NCBI GenBank assembly: GCA_024277915.1
Contig: JAJRUG010000009.1
Span: 35,698-99,697, forward strand
Reading direction: 5' to 3'
DNA length: 64,000 nt
Source of the DNA: Gammaproteobacteria bacterium
Lineage (GTDB): Bacteria; Pseudomonadota; Gammaproteobacteria; Steroidobacterales; GCA-2729495
Numbering within the stretch: position 1 is the stretch's first letter; every line of letters begins with the position of its first letter. The notes beneath the pieces were generated by a model. The model had not been told where the DNA came from, ran no database searches, and was given only the letters and a program-made list of their open reading frames with translations. Position numbers and translations under genes: made by a program. This document shows, one piece after another, positions 8,407 through 18,147 of the stretch.

Positions 8407-11400
8407 TCATTGTCCCATGGATCTGGTCAGGTCGACAGCCTCATTCGGTACCGGGGTCAACTCCGGAACCAACTCCATAAGGTACTGCTCACATTCCTTG
8501 AACGGCTTTACATCGACGTCATTGCGTTGAATTTTGACGACTGCGGGCTGATCCCAATCACCGGAAATCTCATAATAGGAGCCCCCCAGTGAACTCAGTG
8601 GTTTGCGAAAAATCTGGGATATCAAAAATGCAGCAGCACCGACCCCGGGTCCACCAAGCACTGCAGCACCCAATGGGAAAACATTGGAGACATGCGGCCT
8701 GACTACCACAAGTTGCTCATAGTCTCTTGCCTTGATGCCTGTTCGGCCTATGACGCCAATCGCCGCAACGTTACCCTCCAGATCGAGGTTGCAGGTATAA
8801 GCATTGCCGTCGTCCAGGCGAAAATCACCGCTAAAAGTATCAAAACTCAAGCCTTCCTTGAATACATCGCTAAAATCCATCGACAGCCGCCTCGGTAATG
8901 CTGAAATACTCAGTAAACCCAGCAAACGCCCACCTCCAGGTTCGAGATTGATCAGGCGACCCTGTTTCAGTTTCACCGAAATGCTTCCTGATGCTCGCTG
9001 CAGAAACGAATCATCAGGCGCACCAGGCCAGCTTAGGTCAGCGGTAGCCTCTGCCTTCCCGCCCTTGATGACGGGATCGTAGCCCAGGGCTGCGAGGGTC
9101 GCTTCTACATCAGTACTATTCAAACGATAGGTCAGGCGACTGATTTGAGATTCAGGGCTCCGGGCATCTGCCAGCCAGCTGCCCTCTCCCTCCAGCACAA
9201 ACCCCGACCCGCTGGCTGTGATTGACTCGGCGGCAATTCCCTGCGGCACCTTTACTGCATTCAGGTTAACCACTCCAAAACTCATCGTGCCAATCCTGAA
9301 ATCTTCAATGTGGACTGTCATTGGAAATATGTTCTGCGGGTTCGCCATGCCCTCGAACCGGGGATCTGTCTCAACCAGCCACAGCCGTTCCATATTAAAC
9401 GTGACCGGGTTATCACCGCTGACAGCATCCGGAAAAATAATGACTCCCTTTGCCGCAGGTCCTTGTGTGTCAATCCGCCAGGAACCATTTTGGTACTCTG
9501 CACGCAGTGTCGAATCACGAAACACCTGTCCAAAGGCAACAAATTCATCTATTTCGAAATCAATCTGCTTCTGTAATTTATTCAGGTTTGTGTTGTTTTC
9601 CAGCAATGACAACCAATCAGACAATCGCAATACAGCGTGCTGTCCGCTTATGCTGACCATAGGCTGATCCGGCATCAGTGCCGGCTCATGCCCCAGATGC
9701 ACTGCGACACGCTCCATACTATACGCATCAGCATCCCGCTCGAATTGCACCGCCCAGCTGACCCCCCTGTCCAGCTGCCCGTACACATCAACAGTCCCTG
9801 CCTCCGGAGCGCCCGCCAACCCCTGAGAATACAAGTTGATTTCCAGATCCAGGCGTTCAGTCTGACCAGGCTCTTTTCCCAGTGGGACTGGTAATACACT
9901 GGTAATCCCTTCGAGATCCGAGTTCACCAGAATATGCAATGGTGAAGATGCGCCCTGGCGGTAACGCGGCAGGAATGCAGCAAGATTCCAGGTGAGATCA
10001 CCGGTCAATTGTTCTGATGAAGGAAGCCCAAAAACACTGCTGAGCACCGGCAGAGAAGTAATTCCCTGAGCGTGTACGATTTGACTGTAACGACTATTAC
10101 CCTCACCGGTCGGCTCAACAGAAATCTCAATCGGCCTGTCCAATAGAACCGCGGTCAGATTGTCAGCACTGAATTGTGTATTGTGAAGCCATAGCGTTCC
10201 CTGCAAACCGGCCAATCCGGGATCAAGATTCCTGAGAGAGACATCATTTTGTTGAAGGTTCACCTCGACATCCAGCTGATAGTTTTTCATCTCTTCAGGC
10301 TTGAATGGCAAATTCAGCTCCAGCCGTGTGTCGAGCAGGCCAGACACCTGGAGATCTTCAATCGTGGGGCCTATGGTTGCAGCGACCGGGCTTGCGCGCA
10401 GGAAATCCAGTACATCTGCGAATGGTACCTCCTGACTGGCGGATACCTCCAGCGCAGCATGTTTATAATCCCTGATCGAGATATCAGCATCCGTGAACTC
10501 GAGATCCCCGATATGTCCATGATTCCGGGTGCTGGACAGGCTCATCCCCTCAAAAACAACAGTTCCTTTCGCGCCTGTCACATGAGGCCACCCTGCAGCA
10601 TAGTCCAGTTCGGCATTCTCGAACTGGGCAGAAATTCTGAAAACCCCGTCACCATCAAGATAGGGAAAACCATCAACAGGGCCGCGTAGCTCAATCGCAG
10701 CATGTGAGGCCTGGCCTTTGAGGATTGACCGATCCAGCCAGTTTCCAACTGCTTTGGGGAACAGCTGCAAAGGCAGGTACTGCACAACCTGCGTCACATC
10801 GGGTGAGCTGCCTACTGCATGTAAATCAATATAGGGCGAACTGCCATCATCGGGGAAATTGACTTCCAGGCGTGATTGCAAACGCATGCCTGGTCCCTGA
10901 ATAACCACATTGTCGCTGAGCAGCCGGATGCCGGCCATGCTCGCGCGCCAGACAAACAAGCCATCTACGCTATCGATCCTGATCGGTGCCCTGAACAGAC
11001 GCGGCACACTGAATCCCGGATTTCGGCTGTTAATACTCATACGACCACCCTGCTGGTCGGCGGCGATCATTCCGGTCAGGCCACTGACCGAAAATTCCTC
11101 GTTCCTGGCTACTAACCCAAGGTATTCATATTCGGCCCGGATATTGAATACCGGACGACTACCAGTTTTTTGATTGAAATGAAACTCCAGATCGCGCAGG
11201 TCTCCTGCAATATCTGCAGGCAGCCGTGCTTCCGCCGACAGATGCCGTGCGAAAACCCGCACCAGCGGGTAGGCATCCTGCAGCCTTACAAAACCGGCGC
11301 TTGCCTCCACAAAGCGACTTCCATCATCCGGATCCGTACCTGTACTGAACCGAAAATCGGCTTTCGGAGAGGTGCGATTGTCACGGCGAATTCGAAGCTC

Positions 11401-12363
11401 GGTAACGCCGGCTACCCAGCCACCTTCTTCTGTGCTCCATTCGAACCGACCGGACAGCGCATCATATTCCTCAACTGCTCCTGATCCTGCTGCAACTATG
11501 AGTTCATCAAGATCCAGTTCTATCGTAATGCTGTGTGGCTGAAAGCCGGAAAATCCTGCCCACACAATAACGCCGCCACTGGACGAGGGAATAAATACGT
11601 CAACATCCAGCCAGTTTTCCAGCAAAAGCGCGATGTCGATCTCTCCAGCTGAAAGATACATCTCCCATTCCGGACGCTGACCGTCTTCCCACGGATAACC
11701 ACTCAGCAGTTCCGCCGGGATGTCGGCAGATATTTCCATATCGCTACCCAGGCTGCTGGAAAGCTCCATCTCGCCGGACACAAGGATGCCACCAGACGTA
11801 ACATCGATCTCCAACTGGTCGATCAGTAGTCCCAGTGACTGCTCGTCCCGGCTATGATCAATAAAAACGACATCGATCTCCTGAAACTCCAGCAGCACAT
11901 CCGGAAGCCCTGACCCGCTCAAACTCCCCAAACGGCTGCGAAATTCGTCCAGAGCCCGTCCCTGCACCAGCAGGCTTCCATCCTGACTTCGTTCAAGCTT
12001 CACCTGGGCATTCTTGAAAAACACCCGCCGCAAGGTAGGCTTTCGCTCGATGATCAGTTGCATGACACTGATGCCGATACCGAACTCTTCTGCGTCGAGT
12101 ACCAGTGCTCCATCCACTGGTGAGGTAACACTGACATCATAGAAAAGCAGTTCCGGACCCGATAGTGGCCAGGTGGCTGTGATCTGCTGAAAAGCCACAT
12201 CGAATCCGGTCGCCTCACTGGCCCAGTTGCGAATATCGTCATGATACTCAGGAACCAGTGGCAGCAATAATCGAACCACACCGACCAGCAACGCAAGTAT
12301 GATGACTGCCGCGGCAGCAAGCGACATCAACCATCTGAACAACTTCCGGAATATCGAACTCAT
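8407..12363 (-). CDS. yhdP: YhdP-family AsmA-like envelope lipid-transport protein
   Basis: This 1318-residue protein is of the YhdP family, large AsmA-like proteins that with TamB and YdbH support phospholipid transport between inner and outer membranes in E. coli. One N-terminal transmembrane helix (about residues 12-32, [20 protein letters not shown]) anchors a long, beta-rich periplasmic portion. The C-terminal AsmA-like block includes [20 protein letters not shown] and [20 protein letters not shown], strong family marks. Its length is near that of E. coli YhdP (1266). It sits between rng and tldD, spaced by 25 and 4 bases, and is very likely co-transcribed with both. Confidence 0.94.
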   Translation of the reverse strand: MSSIFRKLFRWLMSLAAAAVIILALLVGVVRLLLPLVPEYHDDIRNWASEATGFDVAFQQITATWPLSGPELLFYDVSVTSPVDGALVLDAEEFGIGISVMQLIIERKPTLRRVFFKNAQVKLERSQDGSLLVQGRALDEFRSRLGSLSGSGLPDVLLEFQEIDVVFIDHSRDEQSLGLLIDQLEIDVTSGGILVSGEMELSSSLGSDMEISADIPAELLSGYPWEDGQRPEWEMYLSAGEIDIALLLENWLDVDVFIPSSSGGVIVWAGFSGFQPHSITIELDLDELIVAAGSGAVEEYDALSGRFEWSTEEGGWVAGVTELRIRRDNRTSPKADFRFSTGTDPDDGSRFVEASAGFVRLQDAYPLVRVFARHLSAEARLPADIAGDLRDLEFHFNQKTGSRPVFNIRAEYEYLGLVARNEEFSVSGLTGMIAADQQGGRMSINSRNPGFSVPRLFRAPIRIDSVDGLFVWRASMAGIRLLSDNVVIQGPGMRLQSRLEVNFPDDGSSPYIDLHAVGSSPDVTQVVQYLPLQLFPKAVGNWLDRSILKGQASHAAIELRGPVDGFPYLDGDGVFRISAQFENAELDYAAGWPHVTGAKGTVVFEGMSLSSTRNHGHIGDLEFTDADISIRDYKHAALEVSASQEVPFADVLDFLRASPVAATIGPTIEDLQVSGLLDTRLELNLPFKPEEMKNYQLDVEVNLQQNDVSLRNLDPGLAGLQGTLWLHNTQFSADNLTAVLLDRPIEISVEPTGEGNSRYSQIVHAQGITSLPVLSSVFGLPSSEQLTGDLTWNLAAFLPRYRQGASSPLHILVNSDLEGITSVLPVPLGKEPGQTERLDLEINLYSQGLAGAPEAGTVDVYGQLDRGVSWAVQFERDADAYSMERVAVHLGHEPALMPDQPMVSISGQHAVLRLSDWLSLLENNTNLNKLQKQIDFEIDEFVAFGQVFRDSTLRAEYQNGSWRIDTQGPAAKGVIIFPDAVSGDNPVTFNMERLWLVETDPRFEGMANPQNIFPMTVHIEDFRIGTMSFGVVNLNAVKVPQGIAAESITASGSGFVLEGEGSWLADARSPESQISRLTYRLNSTDVEATLAALGYDPVIKGGKAEATADLSWPGAPDDSFLQRASGSISVKLKQGRLINLEPGGGRLLGLLSISALPRRLSMDFSDVFKEGLSFDTFSGDFRLDDGNAYTCNLDLEGNVAAIGVIGRTGIKARDYEQLVVVRPHVSNVFPLGAAVLGGPGVGAAAFLISQIFRKPLSSLGGSYYEISGDWDQPAVVKIQRNDVDVKPFKECEQYLMELVPELTPVPNEAVDLTRSMGQ

Positions 12364-12388
12364 TGACTCATTTCAGCCCGAACGTCGT

Positions 12389-13858
12389 CTACATCAAGAC
12401 GATGTCGAATTGCTCCCGAAGATACAAGGCTTCAGCCTGGAGGCGAATTGGCCGACCGGTAAATTCCTCCAGTTCCGCAAGGCTCGCTGCTTCTTCATCC
12501 AGTAGCATTTCGATCACATCAGGATGGGCAAGCGCTACCATTTCGTCGACCTTGAACTGCCGGCTCTGTCGAAGAATCTCCCTGAATATTTCATAACACA
12601 CGGTTTCCGCTGCCTTGATGTAACCCCTGCCTGTACAGGTAGGACAGGTCTCACACATCAGATGTTCCAAGCTTTCGCGGGTGCGCTTTCTGGTCATTTC
12701 GATCAGACCGAGTGGAGATACACGGGTGATTTGATTACGGGCATGATCACCCGCCAGCTCGCTCTCCAGGGCTTCCAGAACCTGATTCCGATGGCCTTCC
12801 TGATCCATGTCAATAAAATCAATAATGATAATTCCGCCTATATTTCTCAATCGAAGCTGACGTGCTATCACGACAGTAGCTTCGAGATTCGTTCGGAAAA
12901 TTGTTTCTTCCTGATTACGGTAGCCCACATAAGCACCCGTGTTGACGTCGATCGTATTCATCGCTTCTGTCTGATCGATCACGACGTGCCCTCCGGATTT
13001 CAGTTCAACCTTGTGACCGAGAGCCTTTTGTATTTCATCTTCAATGCCGTACAAATCCAGTATTGGCTGGCGGCCGGTATAATGCTCAATCACCGGTGCA
13101 AGTTCAGGGATAAACTTATCTGCAAACTCTTTCATGCGGGTAAAGGTCATTTCCGAATCAACCCTGATTCGTTCGATCCTGGTGCTGGCGAGATCCCTGA
13201 TCATACGAATTGCCAGCGGCAGATCTTCATGGATGCGATCACCGCCCGACGAGCTGCCGGCTTTTTGCCGGATCTGGCCCCATAACTTGTGAAGAAAAAT
13301 CATATCCGCGCGCAGCGCATCAATACTGGCTCCTTCTGCGGCCGTGCGCACAATGTAACCGCATCCTGACTCAGCGGGGCTGATTTGCTCCACAGATGCC
13401 TTGAGCCGTTGCCGTTCTTCCTCCTCGACAATACGGGAAGAAACACCGACACCCTCAGACTCAGGCAGCAAAACCAGAAAGCGTGACGGTATCGTAATAT
13501 TCATGGTGAGTCGGGCGCCCTTGGAGCCCAGGGGCTCCTTGAGGATCTGCACCAGTACTTCCTCGCCGTCATGCAGCAGTTTTTCTATCCGTGCCGGCGG
13601 GTCTTTCGGTTCACCATTCGCTGCCGCGACAGGCTTGACGATATTCGACGCGTGCAGGAAAGCGGTTCGCTCCAGGCCGATTTCAACAAACGCTGCCTGC
13701 ATCCCCGGCAATACCCGGCATACCCGACCCTTATAAAGATTGCCAGTCAACCCGAGCCGGCTGGTCCGTTCGATCATCAGCTCACCCAGAATACCGTTTT
13801 CGACGATCGCGGCTCTGACTTCCCTGGGCGTTACATTGATCAGTATCTCGGTATTCAT
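12389..13858 (-). CDS. rng: Ribonuclease G
   Basis: RNase G is the endoribonuclease that matures the 16S rRNA 5' end and turns over some mRNAs. The 489-residue protein has an N-terminal S1 RNA-binding domain (about residues 35-125, GNLYKGRVCRVLPGMQAAFVEIG). The catalytic core contains the Mg-binding segments TIDVNTG and IIIDFIDM, and the zinc-link CPTC in MCETCPTCTGRGY. It lacks the long C-terminal degradosome scaffold of RNase E, which fits RNase G (E. coli 489 residues). Its ATG overlaps the maf stop by 4 bases. Confidence 0.97.
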   Translation of the reverse strand: MNTEILINVTPREVRAAIVENGILGELMIERTSRLGLTGNLYKGRVCRVLPGMQAAFVEIGLERTAFLHASNIVKPVAAANGEPKDPPARIEKLLHDGEEVLVQILKEPLGSKGARLTMNITIPSRFLVLLPESEGVGVSSRIVEEEERQRLKASVEQISPAESGCGYIVRTAAEGASIDALRADMIFLHKLWGQIRQKAGSSSGGDRIHEDLPLAIRMIRDLASTRIERIRVDSEMTFTRMKEFADKFIPELAPVIEHYTGRQPILDLYGIEDEIQKALGHKVELKSGGHVVIDQTEAMNTIDVNTGAYVGYRNQEETIFRTNLEATVVIARQLRLRNIGGIIIIDFIDMDQEGHRNQVLEALESELAGDHARNQITRVSPLGLIEMTRKRTRESLEHLMCETCPTCTGRGYIKAAETVCYEIFREILRQSRQFKVDEMVALAHPDVIEMLLDEEAASLAELEEFTGRPIRLQAEALYLREQFDIVLM

Positions 13859-14502
13859 CCGGATGCCACATTATCCACTTGAGAACACTCCAGGCAGGTG
13901 ACATTAAAAGATTCCAGAAGAACTGCCGTTTCGAACAACGGCAGCCCCATCACTCCACTATAGCTGCCGTGGATTTCCTCAATAAAGACCGCGCCCAACC
14001 CCTGAATAGCATAGGCGCCGGCTTTGCCGGCCGGCTCTCCTGATCGCCAATAGGCCTGTATTTCCTGTTCCGCCATAGCACGGAATTTTACCCCGGTTCG
14101 GCTGACCATAACCTGCTCGGAATCGTGGTTCATGACAGCCACTGCTGTATATACCCAGTGACGGCTGCCTGACAGAATACCCAGCATGCGCGCTGCATCA
14201 GCCTCGTCAGCAAGCTTTCCCAGCATCTCATCACCTGATACAACGGTGGTATCAGCCGCCAGAACCGGCAACTGCGCAAAATCCGGGTGCCTGGTGCTGA
14301 TCAGCGCATGAGCTGCTCTACCCTTTTCCAGCGCTAATCGCTCCACCATGTGCGCCCCTGTTTCTCCCGCCAGGCTCGCCTCATCAATCTCCACCGGCAG
14401 TTGCCGGACCGATATACCCAATTGAGTGAGCAGCTCCACCCGGCGCGGAGAAGCCGAGGCAAGCCAGATTGAGGCGGGGGCATGCCCCTCAATCGTGGTC
14501 AT
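13855..14502 (-). CDS. maf: Maf-family nucleoside triphosphate pyrophosphatase
   Basis: Maf proteins hydrolyse dTTP/UTP or modified nucleotides and act in house-cleaning. The 215-residue protein opens with IWLASASPRRVELL and has ALEKGRAA and AADTTVV, the usual substrate-binding blocks, then GDEMLGK and AYAIQGLGAVFIEEIHGSYSGVMGLPL. I use the ATG at 14502, because it starts just before the conserved SASPRR block and overlaps the rlmH stop as ATGA. A longer frame upstream only duplicates rlmH codons. Maf-1 (dTTP/UTP type, YhdE) is favoured by its neighbours rng and yhdP. Which subfamily it belongs to is inferred. Confidence 0.94.
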   Translation of the reverse strand: MTTIEGHAPASIWLASASPRRVELLTQLGISVRQLPVEIDEASLAGETGAHMVERLALEKGRAAHALISTRHPDFAQLPVLAADTTVVSGDEMLGKLADEADAARMLGILSGSRHWVYTAVAVMNHDSEQVMVSRTGVKFRAMAEQEIQAYWRSGEPAGKAGAYAIQGLGAVFIEEIHGSYSGVMGLPLFETAVLLESFNVTCLECSQVDNVASG

Positions 14503-14969
14503 GACCGATGATAGGGGTGTCCCTGCAGTATGGTCCAGGCTCGATAGATTTGCTCTGCAAGCACGACGCGAACCAGTCCATGGGGCAGGGTCAGGCGTGA
14601 CAAAGACCAGCTCTGACCGGCACGTTGCCGGCATGCCTCGGACAGACCGTCGGGACCACCTATCATCAGCGCAACCTGGGAGTAATCATCCAGCCATGTC
14701 TGTAGCTGCCCCGCAAGTTCGGTGGAGCGCCATTGTTTTCCTGTCTCGTCCAATGCAATAACCAGGCCACCAGGCTTGAGACGACGCAGCTGTTGCTCGC
14801 CTTCTTTTTCGATGGCGGTTGCCACATTGCCCTGTGCTGTTCTGGTTCCGGCGGGAATTTCTGTCAATTGCAGATTGATGTGGCGCGGCAGTCGATTCTT
14901 GTATGTTTCAAACCCTTCGTATACCCACGATTGCATTCGCGTACCAATCGCCAGCAAACTGATTTCCAT
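14499..14969 (-). CDS. rlmH: 23S rRNA (pseudouridine-1915-N3)-methyltransferase RlmH
   Basis: RlmH is a SPOUT (knotted) methyltransferase that modifies pseudouridine 1915 in helix 69 of 23S rRNA on the assembled 70S ribosome. The 156-residue protein begins MEISLLAIGTRM and carries the SAM-knot segment MIGGPDGLSEACR and the C-terminal ILQGHPYHRS that closes the site. Length is that of E. coli RlmH (155). The ATG at 14969 shares one base with the rsfS stop (TGATG), and this choice gives the right family length. It is coupled to rsfS upstream and maf downstream. Confidence 0.97.
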   Translation of the reverse strand: MEISLLAIGTRMQSWVYEGFETYKNRLPRHINLQLTEIPAGTRTAQGNVATAIEKEGEQQLRRLKPGGLVIALDETGKQWRSTELAGQLQTWLDDYSQVALMIGGPDGLSEACRQRAGQSWSLSRLTLPHGLVRVVLAEQIYRAWTILQGHPYHRS

Positions 14970-15343
14970 CAGCCTGTGTCCCTGGCGGCGTTCTGTGTAC
15001 TGGTTTTTTCGGCGGGTGTATTCCCCATGCTCCACAGGTTTTCCAACTTGTAGAAATCACGAGTCACCGGCTGCATCACATGCACTACGACATCATCCAG
15101 ATCAACCAGCACCCAATCGCCGTATTCGTGCCCCTCGACGCCTATCGGTTCATAGCCCTGCTGTTTTGCTGTTTCGACGACATGATCTGCTACAGAACGA
15201 ACATGGCGATTTGATGATCCGCTGGCGATCACCATGTAATCGGTAATTTGGGTGATTCCATGTACATCAATCACAGTTACATCCTGTGCTTTCAGATCAT
15301 TCAAGGCGATCTTTACCAACTCCAGAAGCTTGTTACTTTGCAC
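14969..15343 (-). CDS. rsfS: Ribosome silencing factor RsfS
   Basis: RsfS binds ribosomal protein L14 and blocks subunit joining when nutrients are scarce. The 124-residue protein contains ALNDLKAQDVTVIDV, then DYMVIASGSSNRHVRSVADHV and EYGDWVLVDLDDVVVHVM, all family signatures. Its binding partner L14 is encoded at 56964-57332. It lies 39 bases after nadD and is translationally coupled to rlmH, the conserved proteobacterial order. The C-terminal tail past residue 105 is a little longer than in E. coli and looks disordered. Confidence 0.96.
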   Translation of the reverse strand: MQSNKLLELVKIALNDLKAQDVTVIDVHGITQITDYMVIASGSSNRHVRSVADHVVETAKQQGYEPIGVEGHEYGDWVLVDLDDVVVHVMQPVTRDFYKLENLWSMGNTPAEKTSTQNAARDTG

Positions 15344-15382
15344 TGACTCTGTATCTCCTCAATATTGTTCGGGATTCCGCAG

Positions 15383-16051
15383 TTAACTACGATAGCACCC
15401 GGAGTTTTCAATAATAGTTTGTACTGCCCGCGATACCAGAAACTGCGGGTCTTCCCCACTTGCAATCAACGTTCTTATTGCAGTTGAGGAAATCTCGAGT
15501 TGGGTCACACCATGAATGAACAGGCACCCTGCCGGCTCCTCATGCAGTTTCCCGGCTCGATCTGTCAACTTGTCTGCGAGTAATTCACTCAGGGCTCCTT
15601 CCTGTGGTACCGACCAACCCGGACGATGAGCGACAACGATATGTGCAAGATCAATCACCTCCTGCCACCTGTGCCAACCGGGCAGACTTTCAAAAGCATC
15701 CATGCCGAGAAACAGGCACAGTGGTATCAACGGAAACTCATTGCGCAATGACGACAATGTTGTCACGGTATATGAGGGGCTGCCTGTCTCCAGTTCTCTC
15801 GTATCAAGACGGAATCGGCTACAGGGCGCAATTGCGGCCTCCACCATCGCCTGCCGGATCGATGCGGGTGCTACCGGTAACTCCCGGTGTGGAGGAATGC
15901 CACAGGGAATAAACCGGACCTCGTCGAGCGATAGTGCGGCCATGAGTTCCCGGGCACTACGCAGGTGTCCCAGATGGACAGGATCAAATGTACCGCCGAG
16001 AATCCCCATCGATTGAGGTTGGGTTATAGATTTTCCTGGTTCCTCGGACAT
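15383..16051 (-). CDS. nadD: Nicotinate-nucleotide adenylyltransferase
   Basis: NadD adenylates nicotinate mononucleotide to deamido-NAD in NAD biosynthesis. The 222-residue protein has the nucleotidyltransferase P-loop GGTFDPVHLGHLRSA (about residues 19-33) and the C-terminal ISSTAIR block that matches the ISSTxIR motif. An N-terminal stretch of 14 residues precedes the MGILGGTF core. I keep it because the ATG at 16051 follows the holA stop by 3 bases. An internal start at MGILGG is possible. It is part of the conserved holA-nadD-rsfS-rlmH string. Confidence 0.95.
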   Translation of the reverse strand: MSEEPGKSITQPQSMGILGGTFDPVHLGHLRSARELMAALSLDEVRFIPCGIPPHRELPVAPASIRQAMVEAAIAPCSRFRLDTRELETGSPSYTVTTLSSLRNEFPLIPLCLFLGMDAFESLPGWHRWQEVIDLAHIVVAHRPGWSVPQEGALSELLADKLTDRAGKLHEEPAGCLFIHGVTQLEISSTAIRTLIASGEDPQFLVSRAVQTIIENSGCYRS

Positions 16052-16054
16052 CCC

Positions 16055-17083
16055 TCAGGCGGTCTCTGCCAGCATCTGGTCATTACCAGCCAGCGCCAGT
16101 GTTATTTCTGCCAGGGCGTCCCAGACCTGGCCATGGCGAGCGCCCTTGATGATTCGGTCTGCTGCGGCAGTACAGGCAACCAGCCGACGCATCGATGCAA
16201 GATCACGCCCGTTCGCTGCCCGCCCGATCAGGTTCTGCCGCTTGGCCCACACTTTTGCATCCTGCATCGCCCTGCCTGCTGAAGCACCCTGATCCATCCT
16301 TGCAACTACATCTGCAAGGGCAGTAATTTCCCGGGCGAGACTCCATAATACCAATGGTGGTGCGGTAGCTTCCCGTCTCAATCCGTGCAATATGCGCAGA
16401 GCACGTGCGCTGTTTCCTGCGAGTGCTGCGTCAGCGAGCTGAAATACATCGTATCGGGCTCCATCAGCAACTGATTCACGAATCGCATCCAGGGTCACGT
16501 GGCCATCACCGGCAATCAGCACAAGCTTGTCGATCTCCTGTTTGACAGCCAGCAAATTCCCTTCGACACGTGAAGCAAGCATCTCCAGAGCTTCGCCATC
16601 AATTGTCAAACCGGACTTGCGCAGCCGTGAGGTGATCCACCCGGGGATCTGTTCCTGGCCAGGGGATCTGACCGGAATCCAGACTCCCTGTTTGGCGACC
16701 GTACTCGCCCACCTGGATTTCTCAGTCCGGCGATCCAGCTCCGGAGTAATAAAAATAGTGATCGAATCATCCGGCTTGCTATTGGCCAGTTCAACAATGA
16801 ACTTCGACCCTTTGTCTCCCGGCTTTCCGGTTGGCAAACGGACTTCTATCAAGCGACGGGAGGAAAACAGCGACATGTTTTGCATGCCGGTACTCAATGA
16901 TGCCCAATCAAACCCCCGATTAGTCACATGGAGTTCGCGTTCCTCGCACCCGGCTTTCCTTGCAGCCATCCTGATTTCATCCACCCGCTCATCCACCAGC
17001 AACGGTTCGTTGCCGGATACCAGGTATACAGGCGCAACACCTGAAGACAAGTGGGATTCAAGTTGGCGAGGATCAAGCTTCAC
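16055..17083 (-). CDS. holA: DNA polymerase III delta subunit
   Basis: HolA is the clamp-loader wrench that opens the beta sliding clamp during replication. The 342-residue protein starts MKLDPRQLESHL and has the N-terminal PVYLVSGNEPLLVDE strand-loop typical of the delta subunit. Segments RRLIEVRLPTGKPG, ASRVEGNLLAVKQEIDKL and VADGARYDVFQLADAALAG follow family order. Length matches E. coli delta (343). In many gammaproteobacteria holA follows leuS and lptE directly; here four genes separate it from lptE (see findings). Confidence 0.95.
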   Translation of the reverse strand: MKLDPRQLESHLSSGVAPVYLVSGNEPLLVDERVDEIRMAARKAGCEERELHVTNRGFDWASLSTGMQNMSLFSSRRLIEVRLPTGKPGDKGSKFIVELANSKPDDSITIFITPELDRRTEKSRWASTVAKQGVWIPVRSPGQEQIPGWITSRLRKSGLTIDGEALEMLASRVEGNLLAVKQEIDKLVLIAGDGHVTLDAIRESVADGARYDVFQLADAALAGNSARALRILHGLRREATAPPLVLWSLAREITALADVVARMDQGASAGRAMQDAKVWAKRQNLIGRAANGRDLASMRRLVACTAAADRIIKGARHGQVWDALAEITLALAGNDQMLAETA

Positions 17084-17112
17084 GAGATAACCTCCACCAG
17101 CAAGCTGGCCGA

Positions 17113-17367
17113 CTAATTGACCTGGCTCCAGTCAATCGACTCTTCTTCAAGCAGTATGGGGATAGAATCACGAACCGGATAAACCAGCCGACTATCGCGG
17201 GTCACCAACGCCTCTTGTAACGGGGCCGTCAGATTCTGACCGCCACGATTCACGATATCGCCCGAAGCAATCGCATTATTGAGTCTGGCCAGCAGATCAC
17301 TGCCAAGCAGTTCCAGGGGTAATTTTGTTAGTGGACAGCAAATGATATCCAGCAGCTTCTTGTCCAT
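17113..17367 (-). CDS. Trm112-family small protein
   Basis: This 84-residue protein belongs to the Trm112 (YcaR-like) family, small proteins that in eukaryotes and archaea activate methyltransferases. The N-terminus MDKKLLDIICCPLTKLPL and the C-terminal RLVYPVRDSIPILLEEE match the family. The usual zinc-ribbon cysteines are mostly missing, with only two adjacent Cys present near residue 10. The middle has a longer Asn/Ala-rich loop than E. coli YcaR. Bacterial partners are poorly defined. It is preceded by a 91-base gap after yidD and followed by holA. Confidence 0.85.
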   Translation of the reverse strand: MDKKLLDIICCPLTKLPLELLGSDLLARLNNAIASGDIVNRGGQNLTAPLQEALVTRDSRLVYPVRDSIPILLEEESIDWSQVN

Positions 17368-17458
17368 ATTCGGTACTCGGCCACAACTCGACCATTACTC
17401 AGCAAAGGCACCCGAATATATCACACCAGGACTGTTCGAACCCGCGCCGGGCCTGAGG

Positions 17459-17734
17459 TTACCTGTGTATCCGGGTGTGGGTCTGATCCGGTTTTTCAGG
17501 AACGGGATCCGGGCCGACCGGTCCGAACGGATGGCAACGCAGGATACGGCGAAAAGCCAGCCAACTGCCCCTTGCTGCGCCAAAACGCTCGATCGCCTGC
17601 CGGGCGTATTCCGAGCAAGTCGGGTGAAATCGACAATGGCCACCGGTCAGCGGTGAAATAAAAAGCTGATAGCCACGAATCAATGACATTGCGGCCCGGG
17701 CAAACAGGCTATTGGCAGCTTGCTCATCGGTCAT
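17459..17734 (-). CDS. yidD: YidD membrane-protein insertion efficiency factor
   Basis: YidD is a small amphipathic inner-membrane-associated protein that aids YidC-dependent insertion. The 91-residue product has the core [19 protein letters not shown] with [14 protein letters not shown], including the conserved Cys residues, and then [17 protein letters not shown]. The ATG at 17734 shares one base with the sufE stop (TGATG). A TTG three codons upstream is less likely. yidD usually sits with rpmH-rnpA-yidC near the origin, and here it is detached, between sufE and trm112. Confidence 0.95.
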   Translation of the reverse strand: MTDEQAANSLFARAAMSLIRGYQLFISPLTGGHCRFHPTCSEYARQAIERFGAARGSWLAFRRILRCHPFGPVGPDPVPEKPDQTHTRIHR

Positions 17735-18147
17735 CACGTGCAAGTGCCGGCTGCCGACCGGATGGCCTGAATCATCGAGTTCAGGCCATTACTCCGCGTT
17801 GGGCTCAGGTGCTGGTCCAGGCCAATGGCAGCGATAAAGTCTGGTGGCGTCTGCAGAATTTCCCGAGGCGTTCTCCCGCTATAGACACGCATCAGAACTG
17901 CAATCAGCCCGGCAACAATTGCTGAATCACTGGTTGCCTGAAAAACCAGTCGCCCGCTGTCCTGATGGGTAATGAGCCATACCTGAGACTGGCAACCACG
18001 CAAACGATTGTCTTCGGTTTTCTGATCTTCGGGAAATTCCGGCAGTTGCCTGCCCATATCGATGATGTATTGGTAGCGATCAATCCAGTTATCAAAAAAC
18101 TGGAACTCTTCAATCAACTCCTGCTGACTGTTCCCGATATCTGTCAT
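17734..18147 (-). CDS. sufE: SufE-family cysteine desulfurase sulfur acceptor
   Basis: SufE takes sulfane sulfur from a cysteine desulfurase (SufS or CsdA) and passes it on for Fe-S cluster assembly. The 137-residue protein has the family core [13 protein letters not shown] and the catalytic Cys in [11 protein letters not shown] (about residue 52), then [18 protein letters not shown]. No sufBCDS genes are nearby, so the partner desulfurase lies elsewhere; a CsdE-like role is possible. Its ATG overlaps the cysS stop by 4 bases. Confidence 0.94.
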   Translation of the reverse strand: MTDIGNSQQELIEEFQFFDNWIDRYQYIIDMGRQLPEFPEDQKTEDNRLRGCQSQVWLITHQDSGRLVFQATSDSAIVAGLIAVLMRVYSGRTPREILQTPPDFIAAIGLDQHLSPTRSNGLNSMIQAIRSAAGTCT

